From Pseudomonas asiatica (GTDB lineage Bacteria > Pseudomonadota > Gammaproteobacteria > Pseudomonadales > Pseudomonadaceae): 64,000 nucleotides of DNA. This document shows, piece by piece, positions 29,565 to 40,621 of this stretch (the stretch's first letter is position 1; each line of letters opens with the position of its first letter). The stretch is from contig NZ_CP157874.1 in assembly GCF_040214835.1 (NCBI RefSeq), positions 433,501 through 497,500 of the forward strand, given 5' to 3'. The notes beneath the pieces are model-generated. The model did not search any database. It had not been told where the DNA came from and saw nothing but the letters and a program-made list of their open reading frames with translations. A program made the translations under genes and the position numbers.

Positions 29565-32352
29565 GTTCACGATAACCTTGAATGCCTTGGTCGAGGAAAG
29601 ATTCGACCTTGTTGCCGACTACACCACCGAGGCCTTTCAGGACGATCTGAAGGAAGATGCCGTGGTCGCCTTTTTCGTTCGTCGGAAGTGCTTGGCTGAA
29701 GTCGTCGTAATCGATCCAGTAACGGTTGATCAGACGCAGCTTCCAGCAGCAGTTGTCGTACTCGAAGCCGCCCATGGCTTCCAGGGTGCGGTTGCGGTTG
29801 TAGTCATGCTGCCAGCGAGCGATGACGCTCCACTGCGGAACGATCGGCCAGATGACCGAGAAGTCATGCTGCTGGATCTTGTAGTAATCCTTGATGTAGT
29901 TCTCGCTGCCTGGGACGCCGTAGTCGCCACCGCCCACTTTCCAGGTACCGGTCGTGGAGTCGTAGGAGATGGTGTCGTTACGGTAGCGATAACCGAGGTT
30001 GACCACTTTGTTCGGGTTGTCTTCAGGCTGGTAGTGGAACATCGCGCTGCCCGAGCGGGTGCTGCGGCTGTCCGGGTCCCAGTTGAAGTCCGAATTGAAG
30101 CGCCAGTCGCGGTTGAAGTAGTAGTTGTACACCAACGCGTACGGCGACACATCGGACTGCGAGTCTTTGCGGTTCTGGTAGTTGATACCCGGCAGCTGGA
30201 CTTTGCGGTCCTTGAAGTAGTACGCCTGACCGATACTGAAGTTTTGGCGCTCGAATCCGTTTTCTTCGATCCAGCGGGTAGTCACGCCCAGTGACAGCTT
30301 GTTCTCGTCGCCGATACGGTCGGTGCCGCTGAAGCGGTTGTCACGGAACAGCGAGTCGTAGCTGAACAGGGTTTCGCCGGAGTCGAACAGTGGTATATCC
30401 CTCTGGTCCTTGTAGGGGACGTAGAGATAGAACATGCGCGGTTCGAGGGTCTGCTTATAGTTGGTGCCGAACAACGACGTATTACGGTCGAAGTAAAGTC
30501 CGCTGTCCACGCTGAAAATCGGTACATCACGGTTCACCGTACCGCTGTAGCTACCGTATGCCACCGGGTCTTGGTTCTTAAGACGGATGGCATCGGCTTT
30601 GCCCTTGCTATCCAAATCAAGATCGTAGTGGGTGTAGGCGTACTTAAGCTTCGGTGTCAGGTAGCCATAACTGGCTTCCATAGGCAGGCTGATAGAAGGA
30701 GCGAAATTCAGGCGTGTACCGTTAGCGCGGGCAATGCCTGCAATATTTTCATCAAGACGCTGGCCGTCTGGGCCAGCTGTAGTGTCCAATATTCCATCTT
30801 CGTTATAGACCGGACCTGTCTTCAAGTCGCGATCGAAGCGAACTGCCTCAGTCTCATACGCAAGGTTCAACCCACCTGGCTCGTACGGCAGCTTACCGTT
30901 GAAGGTAATCTGCGGCAGGCGATCATACGGGGTGATCTTCGAGATGGTCGCCATCTCGTAGGCATGCACATTCAACCGCGCGGTGTAGTTGTCACCACGG
31001 TAGGTCAATGCACCCTGCTGGTTCAGCAGGTCCTGGGTTTCAATACCGATCTGGTCGGATTCCAGGTCCTGGAAGTAGAACGGATCGCTGATGTCGGTGT
31101 AGTCCACCTCGGTCATCAGGCGCTCGTCCAGCCCGCCCTTGTGCTGCCAGTTGACCATCCAGCGCTGCTCTTTGTAGTCAGTCTGGTCTTTGCGGTCGTC
31201 GTTCTTGTCGTTGAGGTACGCGCCACCGAACTGGCCTTCGCTGGAAGGCGTCAGGTAGCGGAACTCGCCTTCCATCAGCAGGCCGCGCTTGGTCATGTAG
31301 CGCGGGTACAACGTGGCGTCATAGTTCGGCGCCAGGTTGAAGTAGTACGGCGTGACCAGCATGAAGCCGGTGTCGCTGGTGCTGCTGAACGATGGCGGCA
31401 GGAAGCCGGACTGGCGACGGTCGTCGATCGGGAAGTAGATGTACGGTGTGTAGAACACCGGGAAATCCTTGACCCGCAGCGTAACGTTGGTCGCGGTACC
31501 GAAACCGGTGGCCGGGTTCAGGGTGATGTTGTTGCCCTTCAGCTGCCAGGCGTTGCTGCCCGGTTCGCAGGTGGTGTACGTACCGTCCTTGAGGCGGATG
31601 ATGGCGTTCTCGCCACGCTTGGCGTACAGGGCACTGCCGCGGATGTGCGACTTGTGCATCACGTATTCGGCGTTGTCGACCTGGGCCTCGCCCGTGTCGA
31701 GCTGGATCTGTGCCTCGTCACCGACCACCAGCGAACCGTTGTCACGGATCTTGACGTTGCCCTTGAGCTCGCCACGGTTTTCGGTCTGGTAGAGGTTGGC
31801 CTCGTCGGCCTCGGCCTGCATGCTGCCCTGGCGCATCACCACGTCACCGGCGAGGGTAGCGATCTGCTGCTCTTGCTGGTACTTGGATACCTTGGCGTTG
31901 ATGTAGGTCGGCGACTCGTCCTTCGGCGTGGTGTCGGCCATGCCAGGGCGGGTTGGCTCGATGTAGGCGCCACCGCAGTACGGGCCGGTTTCGGCCAGCT
32001 GTGCGGCAGTGAGCTTTTCACGCGGAACCCAGTCCAGGTGGCTGTAGTCTTCGCTACGCGACTTCAGGCCACGGCCCTTGGCCTCGGTGACCAGCATCGG
32101 CCGGTCCGCGGTTTCGCCTTCGCTCGCGGCTTCGGTGCCGGTGCTGACTGCAGCACCCTCGTGCACCGGGCGCGGCGGCAGGTTGTTGGTTGGGGTCTTG
32201 GGCTTGCAGTCCCAACCACCGGAGGCGGACACTTGGCAGTCGAACTGTTCGGCTGCCACCACGTAAGACGTGGCCAGAGGTTGCAGGGCCAGCAGACCGC
32301 CGGTTACCAGCAACGGAAACTTTCTACGAAACGCGGGGGATTTCAATGCCAT
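29545..32352 (-). CDS. lptD: LPS-assembly outer-membrane protein LptD
   Basis: This protein has 935 residues from ATG 32352. It has a signal peptide (to about AVVAAEQ), an N-terminal OstA/LptA-like periplasmic domain ([17 protein letters not shown] region) and a long C-terminal beta-barrel. Cysteines occur near the N-terminus (FDCQ..WDCK), in the periplasmic domain (TTCEPGS) and as the paired C-terminal NCCWKL. This is consistent with the disulfide pattern required for LptD maturation. It inserts lipopolysaccharide into the outer leaflet with LptE. It is the first gene of the lptD-surA-pdxA-rsmA unit and divergent from amgK. Confidence 0.96.
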   Translation of the reverse strand: MALKSPAFRRKFPLLVTGGLLALQPLATSYVVAAEQFDCQVSASGGWDCKPKTPTNNLPPRPVHEGAAVSTGTEAASEGETADRPMLVTEAKGRGLKSRSEDYSHLDWVPREKLTAAQLAETGPYCGGAYIEPTRPGMADTTPKDESPTYINAKVSKYQQEQQIATLAGDVVMRQGSMQAEADEANLYQTENRGELKGNVKIRDNGSLVVGDEAQIQLDTGEAQVDNAEYVMHKSHIRGSALYAKRGENAIIRLKDGTYTTCEPGSNAWQLKGNNITLNPATGFGTATNVTLRVKDFPVFYTPYIYFPIDDRRQSGFLPPSFSSTSDTGFMLVTPYYFNLAPNYDATLYPRYMTKRGLLMEGEFRYLTPSSEGQFGGAYLNDKNDDRKDQTDYKEQRWMVNWQHKGGLDERLMTEVDYTDISDPFYFQDLESDQIGIETQDLLNQQGALTYRGDNYTARLNVHAYEMATISKITPYDRLPQITFNGKLPYEPGGLNLAYETEAVRFDRDLKTGPVYNEDGILDTTAGPDGQRLDENIAGIARANGTRLNFAPSISLPMEASYGYLTPKLKYAYTHYDLDLDSKGKADAIRLKNQDPVAYGSYSGTVNRDVPIFSVDSGLYFDRNTSLFGTNYKQTLEPRMFYLYVPYKDQRDIPLFDSGETLFSYDSLFRDNRFSGTDRIGDENKLSLGVTTRWIEENGFERQNFSIGQAYYFKDRKVQLPGINYQNRKDSQSDVSPYALVYNYYFNRDWRFNSDFNWDPDSRSTRSGSAMFHYQPEDNPNKVVNLGYRYRNDTISYDSTTGTWKVGGGDYGVPGSENYIKDYYKIQQHDFSVIWPIVPQWSVIARWQHDYNRNRTLEAMGGFEYDNCCWKLRLINRYWIDYDDFSQALPTNEKGDHGIFLQIVLKGLGGVVGNKVESFLDQGIQGYREREDQAY

Positions 32353-32482
32353 CTTATTAGTCCGGGCTTCCTGCGTGCCATCTGCCCGCGTGTGGGGCCG
32401 CACGCCTCTCGATGGTCTGAAAAAGATGCTGGATAATAAAGCATGACCCGCTTGACGGCTAGGGCCGTCGGAGACCCTTGTA

Positions 32483-34170
<1,688 letters not shown>

Positions 34171-34171
34171 C

Positions 34172-34939
34172 ATGTGGTGGCCAAGCACGGTGATTGGTGC
34201 CGGTGCCGGCTTTGCCGTTGCCAGCATCCCCGGGGCCTTGCTCGGCGCGTTGCTCGGCCAGGCCATGGACCGCCGCCTGCGTTTGCAAGGCTGGGAGGAC
34301 ATGCGTGAACGCCTGGGCGGGCGTCCGGCCTTGCAGGACGATGAGTTGCTGTTCGTGATGCTCGGGCGCCTGGCCAAGTGCGATGGCCGGGTGGGCGAGC
34401 AGCATATCCAGCAGGCGCGCCAGGAGATGGTGCGCCTGGACCTGGCCGAAGCGGCCCGGCTGCGTGCGATTGCCGCGTTCAACCGTGGCAAGGCGGGCAA
34501 GGACCGGCTGAGTGGGCACCTGCGGCGCATTCGCCAGCAGCCGCATGCGGCCGAAGGCACCCTGCGTGCCTGTTGGCGCATGGTCTGGGCCGACGGCAAG
34601 ATGGGCAACAAGGAGCGTGAACTGCTGTTGGACTGGGGTCAGAAACTGGGCCTGAGCCGGCGGCAGGTGCAAGCCATGTCGCTGGAGTACGAACCACGCA
34701 AGGCGGCGGGGCCGGAAGGGGTCGCCATGACCTATGCGGCGGCGTTGCGCTTGCTGGCGGTCGAGGCGGATACCGATGCCGACAAGGTCAAGCAGGCGTA
34801 TCGTCGGCTGGTCAGCCGGCACCACCCGGACAAGCTGGCGGGCACTGGTGCCAGTGAGGCGCAGGTGCGTGAAGCGACCGAGCGGACCCGGGAGTTGCAT
34901 CAGGCCTATGCAATGATCCGTAAGCGGCGCGGCCTGTAG
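34172..34939 (+). CDS. djlA: DjlA-like TerB/J-domain protein
   Basis: This 255-residue protein has an N-terminal Gly/Ala-rich hydrophobic segment (residues about 5-30) that probably anchors it in the inner membrane. A TerB-like helical domain lies in the middle, and a C-terminal J domain carries the HPD motif at residues 218-220. This is the DjlA layout; such co-chaperones stimulate DnaK ATPase. ATG 34172 follows the murU stop by one base. The terminal Leu codon and TAG stop lie within the head of a REP element. Confidence 0.88.
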   Translation: MWWPSTVIGAGAGFAVASIPGALLGALLGQAMDRRLRLQGWEDMRERLGGRPALQDDELLFVMLGRLAKCDGRVGEQHIQQARQEMVRLDLAEAARLRAIAAFNRGKAGKDRLSGHLRRIRQQPHAAEGTLRACWRMVWADGKMGNKERELLLDWGQKLGLSRRQVQAMSLEYEPRKAAGPEGVAMTYAAALRLLAVEADTDADKVKQAYRRLVSRHHPDKLAGTGASEAQVREATERTRELHQAYAMIRKRRGL

Positions 34940-35052
34940 GAGCGGCCTTGTGTCGCGATGGGGCGCGCAGCGGCCCCTAGTAGTCAGCTTCGCAACAGAT
35001 ATCGCTGGGGCCGCTTTGCGGCCCTTTCGCGACGCAATGCCGCTCCTACAGG
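34934..35052. repeat. REP doublet, ccttgtgtcgcga variant, overlapping two stop codons
   Basis: The unit ctgtaggagcggccttgtgt..cgcggcccc and its inverted partner ggggccgctttgcggccctt..gccgctcctacag flank about 25 bases. The TAG in each ctgTAGgagcgg head is the stop codon of the flanking gene: djlA on the plus strand (34937-34939) and the DUF3530 gene on the minus strand (35046-35048). Confidence 0.9.
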
Positions 35053-36038
35053 CTCATCCACCCCCGCACCCGGCGGAACAGTTGCTCCTGCTCGGCCACC
35101 TTGTTCCCCGGCATGGCAATCAGCGACAACTGCCGGTACTGGCTGTCCTTCTGCCGCTTGCTGGCCTGCAGGCGCTGCGCGGCAGCATTGCGGTCAGCGC
35201 TGCGGGTGGCGTAGTAGATGTCGGCAGTCGGCACTTTCAAGGTCGGCGCCAGGCTTTCCAGGTCATGCTCCACCCGCGCCGGTGTCTGCGCGGCAACCAT
35301 CACCAGTTTCTGCACCTGCGGTGGCTGTTTCTCGCTCAGGTAGCGGGCCGCCCAATACGCGCCGCTGCCATGGCCGATCAGCACGATGCTGCGGGCGTTG
35401 TGCTGCTGGGCAAAGGCCACCGCAGCATCCAGGCGGGCGAAAATGCGCTCGGCATCGGCCGGGTCGGTTTGCTCGCTGGCCTGTTTGGCGTCAGTGCTTT
35501 CCGCGGTGTCGGCATCGGCTGCGGTGGCCTGGGCGACGTTGGCATTGGCATCGGCCGGCACGTCCTTGGCCGGGGCGCTTTCGCCGTTGTCTGGCTGCGG
35601 CTCGGCAGCCGGCTTGGCCTCGATCCGCGCCTGCGGGCTGTCGGCAAGCAGGTCGGGCAGGCTGATGCTCAGGCTGTGCCAGCCGATATCGGGGAACTTC
35701 TGCCGCAGCGGGCCGACCGCATTTGGCCAGTCAGCCGTTTCGCCAGCCCCCGGGACGATGATGACCGCCCCCTGCGGGTCGCTGTCGTTGGCCGGTTTCC
35801 ACAGGGCCAGGAAACTGTCGGCACCGGCCTGCAGGGTCTGCTGTTCGGCCTTGGGCACCAGCCGCTCCAGCGCCTGGGCGTCCTCCTGGCTGCGCTCCAG
35901 CAGCGGCGGGCGAGGGGCTTGGGCAGCGGGTGCCTCGGTGGTGGTGGATGGTTTTTCGGCATCGGCGGCCAGGGCGCCGAGTGGAAGGATCGAGGCCAGG
36001 CAGCACATTGCCAGCGTCGTGCGATAAAGTGTGGACAT
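35046..36038 (-). CDS. DUF3530 family secreted alpha/beta-hydrolase-like protein
   Basis: This 330-residue protein has a signal peptide ending near ALAADA. The nucleophile-elbow-like GHGSG in LIGHGSGAYWAARYL and the strand VIIVPGAGE fit an alpha/beta-hydrolase fold of the DUF3530 type found in Pseudomonas. A low-complexity Ala/Asp/Glu/Pro-rich insert lies around residues 125-165. No substrate is known. It converges on djlA; both genes end in a shared REP doublet. It is divergent from agtS with about 95 bases between the starts. Confidence 0.75.
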   Translation of the reverse strand: MSTLYRTTLAMCCLASILPLGALAADAEKPSTTTEAPAAQAPRPPLLERSQEDAQALERLVPKAEQQTLQAGADSFLALWKPANDSDPQGAVIIVPGAGETADWPNAVGPLRQKFPDIGWHSLSISLPDLLADSPQARIEAKPAAEPQPDNGESAPAKDVPADANANVAQATAADADTAESTDAKQASEQTDPADAERIFARLDAAVAFAQQHNARSIVLIGHGSGAYWAARYLSEKQPPQVQKLVMVAAQTPARVEHDLESLAPTLKVPTADIYYATRSADRNAAAQRLQASKRQKDSQYRQLSLIAMPGNKVAEQEQLFRRVRGWMSL

Positions 36039-36132
36039 GAGTCAACCCAGGGCCAGAATGATACCGGCAGCCTAATAGTATTTGCCCGTGACGGCCATGC
36101 TGCATGGCCGCCTTGCCAAGACGAGCGTGTAG

Positions 36133-38520
36133 ATGAAGCGAGTGCGTCGCCTGTTGGTTATCGGCTGCTTTTGGCTGCCCTTGATTGCATTGGCCAGTCC
36201 CGAAGCGGTGCCCACGGTTGCCCTGGAACCGGCCCAGCAGGAATGGCTGGATACACACCGCAGTCTGCGTGTCGGCCTGGTGTTGCAGGCGCCCTACGCT
36301 CAGTTCGACCGGCGCCTGCAGCAGCTGTACGGGGCCAACGTGGAATTGGTGAGCAGCCTGGCGCAGGCGCTGCGGCTGGACCTTACCTGGCGCAACTTCG
36401 CCGACCAGGCCAGCCTCGAGCATGCCCTGCAGGCCGGCGAAATCGACTTTGCCCCGGGGCTTACCCAGACCCCTGCCAGCCTGCGTCTGTGGCTGTTCAG
36501 CGACCCGTACATGCGCGTGCCGCAACTGGTGGTTGGGCCGCGCACCGGGACCATGGCCGTGGAACTGGAAACGCTCGAGGCCGAGCAGCGGGTGGCGGTG
36601 CGCATGCCCAGCCAGCTGGCGGACTACCTGCGTGGCAACTACAGCAACCTCAACCTGCAAGGGGTGCCCAACGAGCGCGAGGCCCTGCAACTGGTGGTGG
36701 GCGGCCAGGCCAGTTTCGCAGTGCTGGACGAAGCCCAGCTCAGCCGCCTGTCGCGCGAAAGCGAGTTCGGCGAGCTGGCGGTGGTCGGCGATATCGGCCT
36801 GCCGCAACTGTTGCGCATCGGTTCGCGGCGCGACTGGCCACTGCTGGCCGATGTGCTCGAGCGTGGCCTGCAGACGCTGCCGGCCAAGGAACTGGAGCAA
36901 CTGCACCAGCGTTGGCTGCAGCCAAAGTACCCACGCCTGAGCGAGTCGACGGGGTTCTGGCAGAACCTGGCCCTGCTGTTCGGCATGCTGCTGTTGTGCG
37001 TGCTGGCCACCCTGGTGTGGCAGCGTCGGCAGCAGCGCCAGCTGGAGCGCAGCCTGCTGGCCACGCGCGAAAGCCTGGTGGAGCGGCAGGTGCGCGAAGA
37101 AGCGTTGCGCCTGAGCCAGTTCGCCATCGACCAGAGCACGGTGGGCATCCTCTGGGTCAACTGGGACAGCCACGTACGCTACGCCAACCATGCCGCCGAG
37201 CGCATGCTGGGCTACGGCGAAGGCGCGCTGCTGGAGCGGCCGCTGAGCGACTTTGAACCCAGCCTGACCATGGACCGCTGGCTGGAGCTGTGGAAGGGCG
37301 CGCGCACCGGGGCGGGCGGTGTCGGCCAGTTCGAGACGCAGTGCCGCCGGGCTGACCAGAGCCTGCTGCCGGTCGAGCTGTCGCTGAGTTTTCTGCGCTT
37401 TCGTGATTCCGAGTACCTTGTGGTTTACCTCGCCGATGTTACCGAGCGCCACCGCGCCCTGGCGGCCCTGCGCGAAAGCGAGGCGCGGCTCAAGGGCATT
37501 GCCGGCAACGTGCCGGGGTTGGTGTTCCGCCTGGAGCGCGACCCGGCCGAGGGCGACCTGGAATTCCCCTACATCAGCGAGGGCAGCGAGGCCTTGGTGG
37601 GCTATTCGCCCAGCGAGATCCAGCACCCGCAGATGGGCCTGCGCAACCTGGTACATCCCGAGGACCGCGCCGATTACCACCGAGTGCAGGACCTGGCCCT
37701 GGCCAGTGACCAGGACTGGTCCTGGCAGGGGCGCATCCTCACCCGCCAGGGTGAACAGCGCTGGGCCGACATCAAGGCCAGCACCCGGCGCCTGGGCAAC
37801 GGCCAGGTGGTGTGGGACGGCGTGGTGTGGGACATCACCCAGGGCAAGCGGGCCGAGTTGGCGCTGGCCAGGTCCCAGGAGCAGCTGCGCGAACTGTCGG
37901 CCCACCTGGAGAGCGTGCGTGAGGAAGAAAAGGCCCGCATTGCCCGGGAAGTGCACGATGAACTGGGGCAGATGCTGACCGTGCTCAAGCTGGAGGTGTC
38001 GATGTGCGAGCTGGCCTTCGCCGAGCTGGACCCGGGCCTGAACGAGCGCCTGACCAGCATGAAGCGCCTGATCGCCCAACTGTTCCAGCTGGTGCGCGAC
38101 GTGGCCACCGCCTTGCGCCCGCCGATTCTCGATGCCGGCATCGCCTCGGCCATCGAATGGCAGGCGCGGCGCTTTGAAGCACGCACGCAGATCCCCTGCC
38201 TGGTGCAAGTACCGGATAATCTGCCAGCATTGAGCGATGCCAAGGCCACCGGGCTGTTCCGTATCCTCCAGGAGGCGCTGACCAACGTGATGCGCCATGC
38301 CCAGGCGCACAGCGTGGAGATCGAACTGGTGCGTGAGCACGGGCAATTGCGCATGACTGTCAGCGATGACGGCCAGGGCTTTTGCCGCGACCAGCCACGG
38401 CCCACCTCGTTCGGCCTGGTAGGGGTGCGTGAGCGGGTGCTGATGTTGGGCGGCAGCATGGCGCTGGACAGTGAACCGGGCGAAGGCACCAGCCTGAGCG
38501 TGGCCATACCGTTGGAGTAG
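36133..38520 (+). CDS. agtS: Membrane sensor histidine kinase, AgtS-like
   Basis: This 795-residue kinase has a signal peptide (to about ALAS), a periplasmic solute-binding type 3 domain (about 40-265) and one membrane helix (about 276-297). Two PAS-like regions follow, then a HisKA_3 dimerisation domain with phospho-acceptor His608 (AREVHDELGQ) and an HATPase domain (FRILQEALTNVMRHAQAH, then DDGQGF). The NarL-type partner follows 10 bases later. Position beside a matching ABC importer fits the P. aeruginosa agtS gene, whose product senses 5-aminovalerate and 4-aminobutyrate. The ligand is inferred from this synteny. Confidence 0.8.
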   Translation: MKRVRRLLVIGCFWLPLIALASPEAVPTVALEPAQQEWLDTHRSLRVGLVLQAPYAQFDRRLQQLYGANVELVSSLAQALRLDLTWRNFADQASLEHALQAGEIDFAPGLTQTPASLRLWLFSDPYMRVPQLVVGPRTGTMAVELETLEAEQRVAVRMPSQLADYLRGNYSNLNLQGVPNEREALQLVVGGQASFAVLDEAQLSRLSRESEFGELAVVGDIGLPQLLRIGSRRDWPLLADVLERGLQTLPAKELEQLHQRWLQPKYPRLSESTGFWQNLALLFGMLLLCVLATLVWQRRQQRQLERSLLATRESLVERQVREEALRLSQFAIDQSTVGILWVNWDSHVRYANHAAERMLGYGEGALLERPLSDFEPSLTMDRWLELWKGARTGAGGVGQFETQCRRADQSLLPVELSLSFLRFRDSEYLVVYLADVTERHRALAALRESEARLKGIAGNVPGLVFRLERDPAEGDLEFPYISEGSEALVGYSPSEIQHPQMGLRNLVHPEDRADYHRVQDLALASDQDWSWQGRILTRQGEQRWADIKASTRRLGNGQVVWDGVVWDITQGKRAELALARSQEQLRELSAHLESVREEEKARIAREVHDELGQMLTVLKLEVSMCELAFAELDPGLNERLTSMKRLIAQLFQLVRDVATALRPPILDAGIASAIEWQARRFEARTQIPCLVQVPDNLPALSDAKATGLFRILQEALTNVMRHAQAHSVEIELVREHGQLRMTVSDDGQGFCRDQPRPTSFGLVGVRERVLMLGGSMALDSEPGEGTSLSVAIPLE

Positions 38521-38530
38521 GAGAGCGATC

Positions 38531-39160
38531 GTGATTCGAGTGCTGGTGGCCGAAGACCACACCATTGTCCGTGAGGGCATCAAGCAGTTGATTGGCCTGG
38601 CCAAGGACATGCAGGTGGCGGGGGAGGCCGGTAACGGTGAGCAGTTGCTGGAAACCCTGCGGCACACGCCGTGCGAGGTGGTACTGCTGGATATCTCGAT
38701 GCCGGGTGTGAATGGCCTGGAGGCGATCCCGCGGATCCGAGCGTTGCACGACGCCCCGGCGATCCTGATGCTGTCGATGCACGATGAAGCGCAGATGGCG
38801 GCGCGGGCGCTGAAGGCCGGGGCGGCGGGCTATGCCACCAAGGACAGCGACCCGGCGCTGTTGCTGACCGCAATTCGCCGGGTTGCCGCTGGCGGGCGTT
38901 ATATCGACCCGGCGCTGGCCGACCGCATGGTCTTCGAAGTGGGCCTGACCGAGTCGCGGCCGTTGCACACGCTGCTGTCGGAGCGGGAGTTTTCGGTGTT
39001 CGAACGCCTGGCCCAGGGCGCCAACGTCAACGACATCGCCCAGCAGCTGGCGCTGTCGAGCAAGACCATCAGCACCCACAAGGCGCGCCTGATGCAAAAG
39101 CTGAAAGTGAACTCGCTGGCTGAGCTGGTGAAGTACGCGATGGAGCACAAGCTGGTCTGA
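38531..39160 (+). CDS. agtR: LuxR/NarL-type response regulator, AgtR-like
   Basis: This 209-residue regulator begins at GTG 38531 after a GGAGAG-type ribosome site. The receiver domain has acidic pocket Glu8-Asp9 and phospho-acceptor Asp54 (LLDISMPG), with switch and Lys residues (LSMHDE, ATKDSD). The LuxR-type helix-turn-helix is C-terminal (NDIAQQLALSSKTISTHKARL). It pairs with the upstream kinase. A 20-base dyad at 39330 lies 170 bases downstream, before the ABC operon, and is a candidate target site. Assignment as AgtR is by synteny. Confidence 0.8.
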   Translation: MIRVLVAEDHTIVREGIKQLIGLAKDMQVAGEAGNGEQLLETLRHTPCEVVLLDISMPGVNGLEAIPRIRALHDAPAILMLSMHDEAQMAARALKAGAAGYATKDSDPALLLTAIRRVAAGGRYIDPALADRMVFEVGLTESRPLHTLLSEREFSVFERLAQGANVNDIAQQLALSSKTISTHKARLMQKLKVNSLAELVKYAMEHKLV

Positions 39161-39195
39161 ATGCGACATGCGCTTCCTGCGTCCTGTAGCGAATC

Positions 39196-39286
39196 CCTGT
39201 GGGAGCGGGTTTACCCGCGAAAGGGCCTGACCTGCCATCTGCGGTGCCTGGGCTGGCCTCTTCGCGGGTGAACCCGCTCCCACAGG
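39196..39286. repeat. REP doublet, gggtttaccc variant, heads facing outward
   Basis: cctgtgggagcgggtttacc..gaaagggcc is followed by ggcctcttcgcgggtgaacc..tcccacagg. One mismatch (gtgaac for gtaaac) distinguishes the second half. It lies between agtR and the presumed agtA promoter. Confidence 0.88.
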
Positions 39287-39329
39287 GGCGCGCCGGAGGG
39301 CTGAGAGAAGTATTCCAAACCCGCCATCT

Positions 39330-39349
39330 TTGTAGGGGAATCCCTACAA
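39330..39349. promoter_or_regulatory. 20-base dyad, candidate AgtR operator
   Basis: TTGTAGGG (39330-39337) and CCCTACAA (39342-39349) are perfect inverted arms around gaat. The site is centred about 118 bases before the agtA start and just after the regulator gene. Its size and symmetry suit a dimeric LuxR-type regulator. Binding is inferred only. Confidence 0.5.
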
Positions 39350-39456
39350 CAAATCTTCCATCCGGATGATGGCATTCTCTCAGCACCCCCGATTTTCCGG
39401 CGCTTGCCGCTTGTCTAGTCTTTGCCTACGCAGTCATCCAACAAGAAGGTGCAGGC

Positions 39457-40581
39457 ATGAGCGAGGCGAAGTCGAACGCTGCAACCAGCGAAACGCTGGT
39501 CAGCTTCCGTGGTGTGCAGAAGAGCTACGACGGCGAGTCGCTGATCGTCAAAGACCTCAACCTGGATATTCGCAAGGGCGAGTTCCTCACCCTGCTTGGC
39601 CCGTCCGGCTCGGGCAAGACCACCAGCCTGATGATGCTGGCCGGCTTCGAAACCCCCACCGCCGGTGAAATCCAGCTGGCCGGGCGCTCGATCAACAACG
39701 TGCCGCCGCACAAGCGCGACATCGGCATGGTGTTCCAGAACTACGCGCTGTTCCCGCACATGACCGTGGCCGAGAACCTGGCCTTCCCGCTGACCGTGCG
39801 CAACCTGAGCAAGACCGACATCAGCGAGCGGGTCAAGCGGGTGCTGAACATGGTCCAGCTCGATGCCTTCGCCAAGCGTTACCCCGGCCAGCTGTCCGGC
39901 GGCCAGCAGCAGCGTGTGGCCCTGGCCCGGGCACTGGTGTTCGAGCCGCAGCTGGTGCTGATGGACGAACCGCTGGGCGCGCTGGACAAGCAGCTGCGCG
40001 AGCACATGCAGATGGAGATCAAGCACATCCACCAGCGCCTGGGCGTGACCGTGGTGTACGTGACCCACGACCAGGGCGAAGCGCTGACCATGTCCGACCG
40101 GGTGGCCGTGTTCCACCAGGGTGAAATCCAGCAGATCGCTGACCCGCGCACGCTGTACGAAGAACCCTGCAACACCTTCGTCGCCAACTTCATCGGCGAG
40201 AACAACCGCATCAACGGCACCTTGCTGGCCAGTGATGGCAAGCGCTGCCAGGTGCAGTTGCCGCGCGGCGAGCGGGTCGAGGCGCTGGCGGTGAATGTCG
40301 GCCAGGCCGGCGAGCCGGTGACCCTGTCGATCCGCCCGGAGCGCGTGCGCCTGAACGGCCACAGCGAGAGCTGCGTGAACCGCTTCTCGGGCCGGGTGGC
40401 CGAATTCATTTACCTGGGCGACCACGTGCGGGTGCGCCTGGAGGTTTGCGGCAAGGGCGACTTCTTCGTGAAACAGCCGATTGCCGAGCTCGACCCGGCC
40501 TTGGCCGTGGGCGATGTGGTACCGCTGGGCTGGGAGGTGGAGCACGCCCGCGCGCTCGATCCGATTGCCGAAGCCCATTGA
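39457..40581 (+). CDS. agtA: ABC transporter ATPase, 5-aminovalerate/4-aminobutyrate (PotA-like)
   Basis: This 374-residue ATPase has Walker A GPSGSGKT (48-55), signature LSGGQQQR starting at 146, Walker B LVLMDEP (Asp170, Glu171) and a C-terminal TOBE domain. It belongs to the polyamine/opine importer ATPases (PotA group). It powers import through the two permeases encoded downstream. The order ATPase, binding protein, permease, permease matches agtABCD in P. aeruginosa. Substrate specificity is by synteny; putrescine- or spermidine-type substrates cannot be excluded. Confidence 0.82.
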   Translation: MSEAKSNAATSETLVSFRGVQKSYDGESLIVKDLNLDIRKGEFLTLLGPSGSGKTTSLMMLAGFETPTAGEIQLAGRSINNVPPHKRDIGMVFQNYALFPHMTVAENLAFPLTVRNLSKTDISERVKRVLNMVQLDAFAKRYPGQLSGGQQQRVALARALVFEPQLVLMDEPLGALDKQLREHMQMEIKHIHQRLGVTVVYVTHDQGEALTMSDRVAVFHQGEIQQIADPRTLYEEPCNTFVANFIGENNRINGTLLASDGKRCQVQLPRGERVEALAVNVGQAGEPVTLSIRPERVRLNGHSESCVNRFSGRVAEFIYLGDHVRVRLEVCGKGDFFVKQPIAELDPALAVGDVVPLGWEVEHARALDPIAEAH

Positions 40582-40621
40582 TCGATTGCTTCACCAACCC
40601 TGTACTGTGGAGAGAATAATA

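Noticed and set aside
28339..30294. 651-codon plus-strand frame spanning surA and lptD
   Set aside because: Low-complexity Arg/Ser-rich shadow translation opposite well supported envelope genes.
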